DNA from: JBGSYN01 sp041750975
GTDB lineage: Bacteria; Pseudomonadota; Alphaproteobacteria; Geminicoccales; Geminicoccaceae
Direction: 5' to 3'
Length of the DNA stretch: 54,370 bases
NCBI GenBank assembly: GCA_041750975.1
Contig: JBGSYN010000120.1
Coordinates: 1-54,370, forward strand
Positions within the stretch are counted from its first letter, which is position 1. Each line of letters begins with the position of its first letter. A program made the translations under genes and the position numbers. Below the pieces are notes generated by a model that was not told where the DNA came from, made no database searches, and was given only the letters and a program-made list of their open reading frames with translations. Shown piece by piece: positions 7,701 through 15,483 of the stretch.

Positions 7701-8429
7701 ATGGATCCTGACAACAAGACGCTCGGCCCGGTCGCCGCCGAGGTCATCGAGAAACTGCGGCGGATCAGTGTCGCTACCATCAGCGGCCAGCTCGCCAAGC
7801 ATGGCCTGCGCCGGATGTTCATGACTAATGTCCGGCCGATCCGCAGCGATCTGAAGATCGTCGGTCCGGCCTTCACCTTGCGCTACATTCCAGCACGCGA
7901 GGACATCACCATCCCGCAATACACCTCAGACCCCAAGACGCCGCAGCGCAAGACGGTCGAGATTGCGCCGCCGGGCTCGGTCGTCGTCATGGATTGCAGG
8001 CGCGAAGTCTGGGCTGCCGGACTTGGCGGCATCCTCTCGCGCCGTATGCAGCGCCGCGGCGTGGAAGGTGTGGTTCTGGACGGCGGCTTGCGCGACTTTT
8101 CCGAAGTCGAAAGCTCGGGCTTCCCCGTCTTTTGCTGCGGCCCGGCCGCACCGCCTAATAATGTGCTTCATCACCCCGTAGACTTCGACGTGCCGATCGC
8201 CTGCGGTGCGGTGCCGGTATTCCCAGGGGACATCATCTGTGGCGATCGCGAGGGGGTTGTCGTCATACCGCGTTATCTAGTGGAAGAGATCGCCGATGCG
8301 GCCTTGGAGCAGGAGGAGCGCGAAGTCTTTCTTCTGGAGAAGGTCGATCAGGGGGCGTCGATCGTCGGTGTCTATCCGCCGAGCGAGGAGACCCTCCGGG
8401 AATATGAGAGCTGGAAACAACGCCATTGA
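7701..8429 (+). CDS. RraA-family aldolase-like protein (paralog 1)
   Basis: 242-residue member of the RraA / 4-hydroxy-4-methyl-2-oxoglutarate aldolase fold, which cleaves or decarboxylates branched hydroxy-oxo acids with a divalent metal. The family signature is present: GG plus about twenty residues, then LDGGLRD, whose Arg-Asp pair near residues 132-133 binds the pyruvate moiety and metal. ATG 7701 is chosen over upstream in-frame starts because those lie inside the terminator hairpin. It overlaps the next gene by TTGA and is a diverged tandem duplicate of it. A sugar-acid aldolase or decarboxylase role is inferred from the neighbouring regulator and dehydratase-like gene; a pure RNase E-regulator role is unlikely in this setting. 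Confidence 0.85.
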   Translation: MDPDNKTLGPVAAEVIEKLRRISVATISGQLAKHGLRRMFMTNVRPIRSDLKIVGPAFTLRYIPAREDITIPQYTSDPKTPQRKTVEIAPPGSVVVMDCRREVWAAGLGGILSRRMQRRGVEGVVLDGGLRDFSEVESSGFPVFCCGPAAPPNNVLHHPVDFDVPIACGAVPVFPGDIICGDREGVVVIPRYLVEEIADAALEQEEREVFLLEKVDQGASIVGVYPPSEETLREYESWKQRH

Positions 8430-9166
8430 CCAAGTTTCACACCGGTAATCCAGAGGTCGTGCCGCTCGATCCCCAGGTCATCGAGACCCTGCGCGGCGTC
8501 AGCACCGCCACGATCAGCACGCAGCTCGCCCGCCGCGGCTTCGCTCATCCCTGCATGGAAGGCGTGCGGCCGTTGCGGCCGGATATGAAGGTGGTCGGAC
8601 CGGCCTTCACGCTGCGCTTCATTCCCAATCGGCCCGACATCACGACGCCCCAATTCGGCGGTCATCCCGAGCATCCGCAGCGGGTCGCCATCGAAACCTG
8701 TCCCGAGGGTGCCGTGCTGGTGGTCGACGCGCGCGGCAAGGCCCGCTCGGGCGTTGTCGGCGATATCATGTGCCGAAGGTTGCAGCGCCGGGGTGTCGCC
8801 GGCATCGTGCTGGATGGCGGTATTCGCGATACTCGGGACGTCGTTGCCACCGACTTTCCGGCATTCTGTCTCGGTGCCGTGGCCCCGCCCAATCCGATCG
8901 AGCATCATCCGGTCGATATGAATGTCCCGATTGCCTGTGGCGACACGTCTGTCTTTCCGGGCGACATCATCGTCGGCGATTACGAGGGGGTGTGTGTCAT
9001 TCCCCGCTACTGGGCGGCCGAGATCGCCGAAGAGGCGCGACATAAGGAAGATGTCGAGGCATTCATTCTCGATAAGGTCGATCGTGGCTCCAGCCTGATC
9101 GGTGTCTATCCTCCGAATGAGGCGACCTTGGCCGAGTATGAGGAATGGAAGAAGGGACGTCGCTGA
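8426..9166 (+). CDS. RraA-family aldolase-like protein (paralog 2)
   Basis: 246 residues with the same RraA-type domain as its neighbour. Shared blocks include VGPAFTLRFIP, the glycine-rich loop before LDGGIRD (Arg-Asp near residues 134-135) and a C-terminal GVYPPNE segment. The likely TTG start at 8426 overlaps the stop of paralog 1 as TTGA, which implies coupled translation; a GTG at 8459 is an alternative that would remove 11 residues. Two different RraA copies in one operon suggest a hetero-oligomer or two successive substrates. A FadR-type regulator follows 40 bp downstream on the same strand. Confidence 0.84.
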   Translation: MTKFHTGNPEVVPLDPQVIETLRGVSTATISTQLARRGFAHPCMEGVRPLRPDMKVVGPAFTLRFIPNRPDITTPQFGGHPEHPQRVAIETCPEGAVLVVDARGKARSGVVGDIMCRRLQRRGVAGIVLDGGIRDTRDVVATDFPAFCLGAVAPPNPIEHHPVDMNVPIACGDTSVFPGDIIVGDYEGVCVIPRYWAAEIAEEARHKEDVEAFILDKVDRGSSLIGVYPPNEATLAEYEEWKKGRR

Positions 9167-9206
9167 CCGTCCATAATGATGCCAACCGTTTAAGGGAGGC
9201 GATCCG

Positions 9207-10043
9207 ATGAAGAGGGTCAATTCGCTAAGGGACGCTTCGCAGGATGGATCTGCCATCGGACCTGAGCCGCTGGCGGGATCCATAATTGGCGCGACGGCGG
9301 GTATCTCGAGCGATGAAACCCTCGGCGATCGGGTCTATGCAGCGATCTTCGACGAGATCGTCCGGGGTGATCTCAAGCCCGGCAGCCGGCTGCCAAGCGA
9401 ATCGATCCTGGCCGAACGCCATACCGTCTCGCGCCCCATCGTCCGTGAGGCCTTGGCGCGGCTGCGGGATCATGGCCTCATCTATTCGCGCCAGGGATCG
9501 GGCTCGTTCGTACGTCAGCGTCCCGACCAGGCCGTGTTGCGTTTTGCACCGGTTGCCAATATCGCCGATATTCAGCGCTGTTTCGAGTTTCGAGCGAGCT
9601 TCGAGGGTCGTGCCGCTGCATTGGCGGCGGAGCGGCGTGAGCCTTCGCATCTGAAGCGGATCAAGGCCTGCTACGACGAGCTCGAGCACATCATCAAGCA
9701 GGGCTCGCTCGGCGTCGATGAGGATTTCGCGTTTCATCTTGCGGTTGCTGCTGCGGCCCGCAATCACTTCTTCACCTCGACCCTGGCGATGCTCGAGGAG
9801 CAGATTCGTTTCGGCATGAATCTGATGCGCAACCTAAGCCTGCAGCGCTCGAGCGAGCGCCTGCATCTGGTCCAGGAAGAGCATCGCCTAGTGTTGGAGG
9901 CGGTGACGCGGGGCGACGCGGTGGCAGCGCAAGCGGCCATGATTTATCATGTCGATCACGCCAGAAAACGCATGTTCGAGGGCTCGGTCGATGGCGTGCC
10001 TTCGGCTGAGGCAAGTTCGTCAATCAACCTCATCATCGAATAG
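9207..10043 (+). CDS. FadR/GntR-family transcriptional regulator (FCD domain)
   Basis: 278-residue DNA-binding repressor of the FadR subfamily. A winged helix-turn-helix lies at about residues 40-110 (GDLKPGSRLPSESILAERHTV, then SRPIVREALARLRDHGLI). A C-terminal FCD ligand-binding domain carries the usual metal-site histidines (EDFAFHLAVAAAARNHFF, QEEHRLVLEAV, HVDHARKRM). Such proteins respond to sugar acids or other carboxylates. The N-terminus is about 35 residues longer than usual. GGAGG stands 7 nt before ATG 9207. It sits inside the RraA / mannonate-dehydratase-like operon and most likely controls it and perhaps the divergent transport operon. Confidence 0.92.
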   Translation: MKRVNSLRDASQDGSAIGPEPLAGSIIGATAGISSDETLGDRVYAAIFDEIVRGDLKPGSRLPSESILAERHTVSRPIVREALARLRDHGLIYSRQGSGSFVRQRPDQAVLRFAPVANIADIQRCFEFRASFEGRAAALAAERREPSHLKRIKACYDELEHIIKQGSLGVDEDFAFHLAVAAAARNHFFTSTLAMLEEQIRFGMNLMRNLSLQRSSERLHLVQEEHRLVLEAVTRGDAVAAQAAMIYHVDHARKRMFEGSVDGVPSAEASSSINLIIE

Positions 10044-10055
10044 GAGCAGAATGCC

Positions 10056-11033
10056 ATGCATGTCGGCACACAGATTCAAGCCCGGGACGACAGCGATTTC
10101 GAGGTCTGGGCGCAGCTCGGCGTCACCCATGTCTGCGCCGATCCCAAGGGCAACCCGCATGACTGGACCCGTGAGATCCTGCAGGCGCAGCGGGAGAAGC
10201 TCGAGGGATTCGGCCTCTCGCTCGATATGATCCAGCTGCCGCTCGGCTCGAGGCCGATCGAGGAAAGCCAGAGTCCGGATATTTTGACGGCCGGCCCCGA
10301 TCGTGACCGCCAGATCGACAGCATCTGCAATTTGATCCGCAACATGGCAGCAGCCGGTGTTCCGGCCGCGAAATACAATCTCAACATCATCGGCATTCCC
10401 CGCACGCCCAGAGAAAAGGGCCGCGGCGGTTCGCTCAACGCCGCGTTCAGGTGGGATCTGGCCGACCAGAATGCCGCCCCGGGCATCGCCGGGGTGCTCG
10501 ACGAGGATACTAATTGGGAGCGCATCGATTATTTTCTCGAACGCGTGGTACCGGTTGCCGAGGAATATAAGATCCGGCTCGCCTGCCACCCGCACGATCC
10601 GTACACACCGCCCGGCTACAGGGGTATCACCCGCGTGCTCGGCACGGTCGACGGCCTGAAGAAGCTCGTGCAGATGCACGAAAGTCCCTATCACGGGCTG
10701 AACTTCTGTCAGGGCACGGTCGGCGAGATGCTGGACGACCCAGGCCGCGAGATCTTCGACGTCATTCGCTGGTTCGGCGAACGGAAGAAGCTGTTCAACG
10801 TCCATTTTCGCAATATTCGAGGCCACAAGCTGAGCTTCATGGAGACCTTCCCCGATGAGGGCGACATGAACATGTGGCAGACGTTGAAGGTCTATCGCGA
10901 AATCGGTTACCCTTACATGCTGATGCCCGACCACGTCCCCGAGATCTCGGGAAAAGACCCCAAGGGCGTCGCCTTCGCCTATGTCTATGGCTACATCCAG
11001 GCCCTGCTCGACGCCGCTGATACGGAGCTGTGA
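10056..11033 (+). CDS. Mannonate dehydratase-like TIM-barrel protein
   Basis: 325-residue protein related to UxuA, which dehydrates D-mannonate to 2-keto-3-deoxygluconate. UxuA-like blocks are visible in order: CHPHDPY (about 178-184), GLNFCQGTVGEM (about 219-230), FNVHFRNIRG (about 246-255), DEGDMNMWQTLKVYREIGY and MPDHVP (about 290-295), which hold the metal-binding His, Cys and Asp. It is about 70 residues shorter than E. coli UxuA, so a related dehydratase or isomerase activity is possible. It ends the plus-strand operon with the RraA pair and FadR regulator. Sugar-acid catabolism is a reasonable inference; the exact substrate is not. Confidence 0.8.
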   Translation: MHVGTQIQARDDSDFEVWAQLGVTHVCADPKGNPHDWTREILQAQREKLEGFGLSLDMIQLPLGSRPIEESQSPDILTAGPDRDRQIDSICNLIRNMAAAGVPAAKYNLNIIGIPRTPREKGRGGSLNAAFRWDLADQNAAPGIAGVLDEDTNWERIDYFLERVVPVAEEYKIRLACHPHDPYTPPGYRGITRVLGTVDGLKKLVQMHESPYHGLNFCQGTVGEMLDDPGREIFDVIRWFGERKKLFNVHFRNIRGHKLSFMETFPDEGDMNMWQTLKVYREIGYPYMLMPDHVPEISGKDPKGVAFAYVYGYIQALLDAADTEL

Positions 11034-11061
11034 CCAAGAGATAGCGGCAGCGGCCGTTATT

Positions 11062-11780
11062 TTATTGTGGCGCTGCGATCGACAGCTCAGTGCCAGTGTA
11101 CGGATTGTAATTGAAGTTCCCCGGGAATTGCTCATCCGTTGCCGGATCATATTTCGGCGGAAGGATACTGCCGAGCGGCAATCGAAAGGCAAACTCCTGT
11201 CCAAGCAGAACGATCGTGAATACGCCTTCCCGGGTCGGATCGACGATGGCGGTTCCATCCTCGCTTTCTGCCGGAAACAAGACGAAATGCATGTTTTCGT
11301 CCATGGGGCCGGAGATATTGGAAACTAGTGGTTTATCATCGTAACCACATTCTTCATGTCGGGATCGATGTCGGCGATGGCCAAAGGCGCGTAGTCGCGG
11401 CCCTTCGTGTCTTCGATCCGAATACCGTTGCGAATGGTCCGTTCGTCTCTATAGGTGATGCCACCCAGCGGACCAATATCGCCGGCCACGACAGCAATCA
11501 TTGTGTAGGGACGGATTGTAGCAAGTATCGGATCGACTTGCGCGGCCGTTTCATTTGGATCCTGTGCTGCTGCCTGCCAAAACACCTCAGGCAACCAATT
11601 GACCAACTTGAACTCGCTGGCACTTTGAGAATATTTCTGCGTTTCTTGAACAATCGCATTAAAGTCGAGAGTCTGTTGCCCGTGTACACGGCCCGGCAGC
11701 AGGGTAATCAAGATAGCTAAGGCCGACGCCATGCAAATAGTTGTCAGATGCGACTCAAACAGCGCAATAGCTCGGTTCAT
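11062..11780 (-). pseudogene. Secreted hypothetical protein gene split by a frameshift
   Basis: Two adjacent reading frames appear to be one gene of about 240 codons. The upstream part (11325-11780) starts with a signal peptide (hydrophobic core, cleavage near VHG) and runs to DIDPDMKNVV, then hits TAG. In the -1 frame the sequence continues without a gap as YDDKPLVSNISGPMDENM and stays open to 11062. The frame change falls near 11333-11345, and one missing base would restore a single protein. No slippery site is evident, so a mutation or a sequencing error is more likely than programmed shifting. I do not recognise the family; it looks periplasmic. Convergent to the dehydratase-like gene. 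Confidence 0.68.
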
Positions 11781-12087
11781 CTTTTTGCACTAACTTAGCG
11801 GCGAATCCCACCGGCCGGGGATCACGAGGCGACACCTTATGACCCATTTTGAGCCGCAGTCATAGTGAGCGTTGAAGATAGAACCAGAAAAGATGGCCGA
11901 CGCTTTCGCCTTTTAGATTAATGTTCCTTGATTTATTCATGATTGGAATGCCGTGCGATCCTGATTCGGAGGCGTCAAGGTTCTGCCCCAATCGCGGACT
12001 AGCCGCGGAGGACGGCTTCAAGCAGCTCGTGCGGCGCTAAGTCAGGTCTGTCACCGCCTTCTTGCACTCGGGCCGCAAGCTTGGGCG
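11781..12087. other. Intergenic stretch without a convincing gene
   Basis: About 307 bp between the broken secreted-protein gene and the end of the second sugar ABC operon. A minus-strand frame is open from within the ATPase gene to a TAG at 11999-12001 (ending ELLEAVLRG) but has no start or homology that I recognise. The part near 11880-11950 is visibly more AT-rich and may hold the promoter of the broken gene. No RNA gene or terminator was seen. Confidence 0.5.
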
Positions 12088-13242
12088 TTAGGTGATTGTC
12101 TGAAGTTCAGTCTTGAGCCTCTCACCCGTTGCCTCGTCGAACAAAAAGCCCTTGGCGTGAGGAAAGGTGAGAGCGACCGCTGTGTCGTAGTCGGCGTCGT
12201 AGTCCTTGGGCATTTTGACCGCGAGCGATGCCTTGCCGAGTGATATGGTAACGAGCGTGACGTCGCCCGTGAGTTCGGCCGTATAGACCGTGGTGTCGAA
12301 CAGGCCCCGGCCGGTCTCGGTGATCAGGGCGTCTTCGGGACGGAAGCCGAGCACGGCTTTTCGGGGCTCGGTGTCGCCTTGGAGCGGCAGGCTGACGCCA
12401 TGGCTCTCGAAGCGGTTATTGGCGATGGCGCCATGGATGAAGTTCATCGGCGGGGCGCCCATGAAGCCGGCGACGAAGAGGTTCCTGGGCTGGTCGTAGA
12501 CCTCGCGCGGGGTGCCGATCTGCTGCAGCACGCCATGGTTCATGACGACGACGCGATGGGCGAGGGTCATCGCCTCGATCTGGTCGTGCGTGACATAGAT
12601 CATCGTGACGCCGAGATCATGCTGCAGATGCTTCAACTCCGCGCGCATGAAACCCCTGAGCTTGGCGTCGAGATTGGAGAGGGGCTCATCCATCAGGAAG
12701 ACGGAAGGGCGGCGGACGATGGCCCGGGCAAGCGCGACGCGCTGGCGCTGACCGCCGGAGAGCTGGCGCGGGTAGCGGTCGAGATAGTCCTGCATGTGGA
12801 CCTGTTCGGCGGCGGTGCGGATGGCACCCGCCCGTTCGCTTTTGGGGATGCCCCGGGCGCGAAGCGGGAAGGCGATATTTTCAGCGACGGTCTTATGCGG
12901 ATAGAGTGCATAGGACTGAAAGACCATGGCGACGTCGCGATATTTCGGCAGCGTATTCGTGACGTCGACGTCGCCGATCGTGATCTTGCCTTCATTCGCC
13001 TCCTCGAGGCCCGCGATCATGCGCAACGCCGTCGTCTTGCCGCATCCCGACGGTCCCAGGAGGACCAGAAACTCGCCGGCGCCGACACTGAGATTGAGAT
13101 CCTTGACGACGCGCACGCTGCCGAAGCTTTTGTCGATATTCTCGAGGACGACGTTTTTCGCCTGCAAACGGCCCGGCCTCTTCTTGGCATTGTGGCCGGC
13201 CGGCGGTGCGGCCATGACGGGATAGTCTGCCGTTTCGCTCAT
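12088..13242 (-). CDS. Carbohydrate ABC transporter ATP-binding protein (MalK/UgpC type)
   Basis: 384-residue cytoplasmic ATPase that powers a sugar importer. Walker A GPSGCGKT is at residues 63-70, the Q-loop FQSYALYP near 108-115, the signature LSGGQRQR near 159-166, Walker B VFLMDEPLSNLD near 180-191 and the H-loop THD follows. The C-terminal 140 residues form the OB-fold regulatory domain of the MalK class (VLGFRPEDA). The ATG overlaps the stop of the MalG-type permease as ATGA. Last gene of a binding protein, MalF, MalG, MalK operon. It may also serve the ABC operon at 1-5456, whose visible part has no ATPase. Confidence 0.95.
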   Translation of the reverse strand: MSETADYPVMAAPPAGHNAKKRPGRLQAKNVVLENIDKSFGSVRVVKDLNLSVGAGEFLVLLGPSGCGKTTALRMIAGLEEANEGKITIGDVDVTNTLPKYRDVAMVFQSYALYPHKTVAENIAFPLRARGIPKSERAGAIRTAAEQVHMQDYLDRYPRQLSGGQRQRVALARAIVRRPSVFLMDEPLSNLDAKLRGFMRAELKHLQHDLGVTMIYVTHDQIEAMTLAHRVVVMNHGVLQQIGTPREVYDQPRNLFVAGFMGAPPMNFIHGAIANNRFESHGVSLPLQGDTEPRKAVLGFRPEDALITETGRGLFDTTVYTAELTGDVTLVTISLGKASLAVKMPKDYDADYDTAVALTFPHAKGFLFDEATGERLKTELQTIT

Positions 13243-14309
13243 CCCTTAACCGCTCCAAGAAGCACGCCCCGCGCGATGAAACGCTGCAAGATCAACGCCA
13301 TCAAGACGACGGGCAGAATCATGATGAGAATGACCACGCACATGGTCCACCAGAGGATGCCACGCTCACCGGCGTTCATTCCCGCGACCAGGATCGGCAT
13401 GGTCTGGGCATTGGTCGTCGTGAGAAAGAGGGCGAGGATGTACTCGTTCCAGGAGAGTATCATGACCAGTAGCGTTACCGCGGCGAGACCGACCTTGGCC
13501 AAGGGCAGAACGATGTCGAAGAAAATGAAGAACCGGGAGGCGCCGTCGAGGGCCGCACTTTCCTCGAGATCGATCGGGATGGATCTGAAAAAGTCGTGCA
13601 TCAGCCAGACGACGATCGGCAGGTTGACGACTGTGTAGCAAAGGATGAGAGCGGCGTAGGTATCGAGCAGGCGGACCTGCTGAAACATCATATAGATCGG
13701 TATGATGACGACGACGGGCGGCAGGATGCGCTGGGAGATCATCCAGAAAAGGATGTCGCCATTGCCGACACGGCGTTGGAAATGGTTGCTGAGGGCACGG
13801 CTCAAGAGCACCAGCAGGGCTACTGCGATGGCGGCGGCGATGCGCCAGTCGACCCCATAGACGCCGATCGCAACGCTCACGGCGATAAGGCTGAGCACGA
13901 AAAGAATGATGGTTGCGAACTTCGGGCGATACTCGATCCGGGCGAGCGCGTAGGCCGCCATGCTGCCGATGAGAACGCAAAAGACGGTCGAGAACAGGGC
14001 GACGATGATCGAGTTGAAATAGGGCTTGGAAGTCTCGCCCAGGCCGGTCACCAGAAGATCGCGCCAGGCGTGGAGATTGGGCGTGAAATCGACGAAAGGC
14101 AGATAGACCGGCCCCGCATTGACGTCGAGCGGCAGTTTGAACGAGGTAATGACGATCCAATAGAGCGGGAACAGGACGAACAGCGACCAGAAGATCAGAA
14201 TCGTGTAGGTCAGGATGCTTCCCAGGGGCGACATCTCGCCGATCCTGGCGGGCTCCGTCCAGCGTCTAAGACCGGTTGTCCCGCTTGGCTCGAGAGGAAT
14301 GCTGCTCAT
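13239..14309 (-). CDS. Carbohydrate ABC transporter permease, MalG type, with extra helices
   Basis: 356-residue permease, about 75 residues longer than a standard MalG. The core is typical: TM1 near residues 30-52, the YALAR end of TM2, the RILPPVVVIIPIYMMF helix, the EAA loop LEESAALDGASRFF and a final helix. Between TM2 and the usual TM3 there is an insert of roughly 55-60 residues with two added hydrophobic segments (FVLSLIAVSVAIGVYGV and IAAAIAVALLVLLSRAL). The ATG at 14309 is chosen because it overlaps the upstream permease stop as ATGA; the frame stays open farther upstream only by chance. The partner MalF has a comparable insert. Confidence 0.92.
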   Translation of the reverse strand: MSSIPLEPSGTTGLRRWTEPARIGEMSPLGSILTYTILIFWSLFVLFPLYWIVITSFKLPLDVNAGPVYLPFVDFTPNLHAWRDLLVTGLGETSKPYFNSIIVALFSTVFCVLIGSMAAYALARIEYRPKFATIILFVLSLIAVSVAIGVYGVDWRIAAAIAVALLVLLSRALSNHFQRRVGNGDILFWMISQRILPPVVVIIPIYMMFQQVRLLDTYAALILCYTVVNLPIVVWLMHDFFRSIPIDLEESAALDGASRFFIFFDIVLPLAKVGLAAVTLLVMILSWNEYILALFLTTTNAQTMPILVAGMNAGERGILWWTMCVVILIMILPVVLMALILQRFIARGVLLGAVKG

Positions 14310-15445
14310 ATCGCCTCGGCCGCCCGGCGCTTCATCACCACCAGATTGAAGAACGACACGCACAGCACCACGGTCACGAACAGGAGCAAATAGGCGATGG
14401 CGGCGGACTGGCCGAAATCGGGCGCGCGCCAGGCGAAGAAGGCCTGCAGCGTCATCGATTCGGTGGCGATGCCAGGGCCGCCGGAGGTCATGATGTTGGG
14501 CAGATCGACCAGCTTGAAGGCCTCGATGACCCGGATCAACATGACCGTGGCAGCAACAGGGGCGATTTGCGGCCAGGTCACCTCGCGGAAGATCAACCAA
14601 CCGGAGGCGCCATCGACATGGGCGGCCTCGACGCTGTCGCGCGGCACGTTTTCCAGCGCAGCCAGAAGGATGACGAAAATGAACGGGATCCACTGCCAGC
14701 TATCGGCAATGATGATGAAGATGCGCGCGGCCCAGGGATCGGCGGCCCAGGCGAAATCGCCGAGCCCGAACCACTGCCAGACCGGCGAGAACGGCCCCTT
14801 GGTGGTGTCGGCCAGCATCCGGAAGGCATAGCCGATGCCGATCGGGGTGATCATCAGGGGCAGGAAGAAGACCACGCGAAAAAAGGTGCGACCGCGGATC
14901 GGCTGAGCGCAGACGACGGCAAGGCCGAGACCGATCACGAATTGGATGCCGCAACCAAAGCCGACATAGAAAAGTGTGACGCCGAGTGTGCCGAATTGCT
15001 CGCCACTGAGGAGGGTGGCGGCAAAGAGCAGGGTAAGGCCAAAGATCATCGCGGCCGTGATCAGGCGGCCGATCATGCCCGGCAGCCAGACATTGCCGCG
15101 GCGGAGATGCGCGTAGATCCAGTAGAGCAAGAGCAGACCGATAACGATCGTGACGAACCAGCCGAGCGTGCTGATGCTGCTAAAGGTGCCGAGAAAATGA
15201 AACTGCTCGGAGCCGAATAGCTGCTTTTCGAAGTTGTCGAAGCCGACGAAGCGGACATTGAAGCCGCCGGCCCGCAAACGGATCCGCGACATGGCGAGGA
15301 TCAATGATGCGATGAGCGGGAACAGCGAAAAAACCAGAATCATGATCACGGCGGGCCAGATGAACCAGTGCCGCGAGGTCCGATCGAACCATTCGGAAAT
15401 CCCGGCCCCTCGGGTGCGAGAGGCCGGGATCGTTGATACCGCCAT
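14306..15445 (-). CDS. Carbohydrate ABC transporter permease, MalF type, with extra helices
   Basis: 379-residue permease; ordinary MalF-type sugar permeases have about 290-320. TM1 (WPAVIMILVFSLFPLIASL) is followed by a first loop and then two added hydrophobic segments (WFVTIVIGLLLLYWIY and LITAAMIFGLTLLFAATLL) before the standard TM2. The EAA loop (DSVEAAHVDGASGWLIF) is intact. The ATG at 15445 has no clear ribosome site and is directly preceded by a stem-loop. The gene lies 38 bp after the binding-protein gene and is coupled to the MalG gene by ATGA. Function as sugar permease is secure; what the inserts do is unknown. Confidence 0.92.
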   Translation of the reverse strand: MAVSTIPASRTRGAGISEWFDRTSRHWFIWPAVIMILVFSLFPLIASLILAMSRIRLRAGGFNVRFVGFDNFEKQLFGSEQFHFLGTFSSISTLGWFVTIVIGLLLLYWIYAHLRRGNVWLPGMIGRLITAAMIFGLTLLFAATLLSGEQFGTLGVTLFYVGFGCGIQFVIGLGLAVVCAQPIRGRTFFRVVFFLPLMITPIGIGYAFRMLADTTKGPFSPVWQWFGLGDFAWAADPWAARIFIIIADSWQWIPFIFVILLAALENVPRDSVEAAHVDGASGWLIFREVTWPQIAPVAATVMLIRVIEAFKLVDLPNIMTSGGPGIATESMTLQAFFAWRAPDFGQSAAIAYLLLFVTVVLCVSFFNLVVMKRRAAEAI

Positions 15446-15446
15446 T

Positions 15447-15470
15447 ACGTGATCCGGCTAGAGGTCACGT
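15447..15470 (-). promoter_or_regulatory. Stem-loop abutting the MalF-type permease start
   Basis: ACGTGA-CC and GG-TCACGT form an 8-bp stem with one bulged base and a loop of about 7 nt. It fills the gap between the binding-protein stop (15484) and the permease ATG (15445). It could hold down permease translation relative to the binding protein or protect the upstream message. No U-run, so not a terminator. Confidence 0.5.
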
Positions 15471-15483
15471 CGATCAGGATCGA

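Noticed and set aside
11034..11061. GCAGCG/CGCTGC inverted repeat between convergent genes as a bidirectional terminator
   Set aside because: The loop is long and there is no U-run directly after the stem on either strand.
11325..11345. Programmed -1 frameshifting in the broken secreted-protein gene
   Set aside because: No slippery heptamer or downstream structure was found near the frame change.
12379..13638. 420-codon plus-strand frame
   Set aside because: Antisense to the MalK and MalG genes; no recognisable domain.
14310..14693. Upstream extension of the second MalG-type permease frame
   Set aside because: It overlaps the conserved MalF gene in another frame; the ATGA overlap at 14306-14309 gives the natural start.
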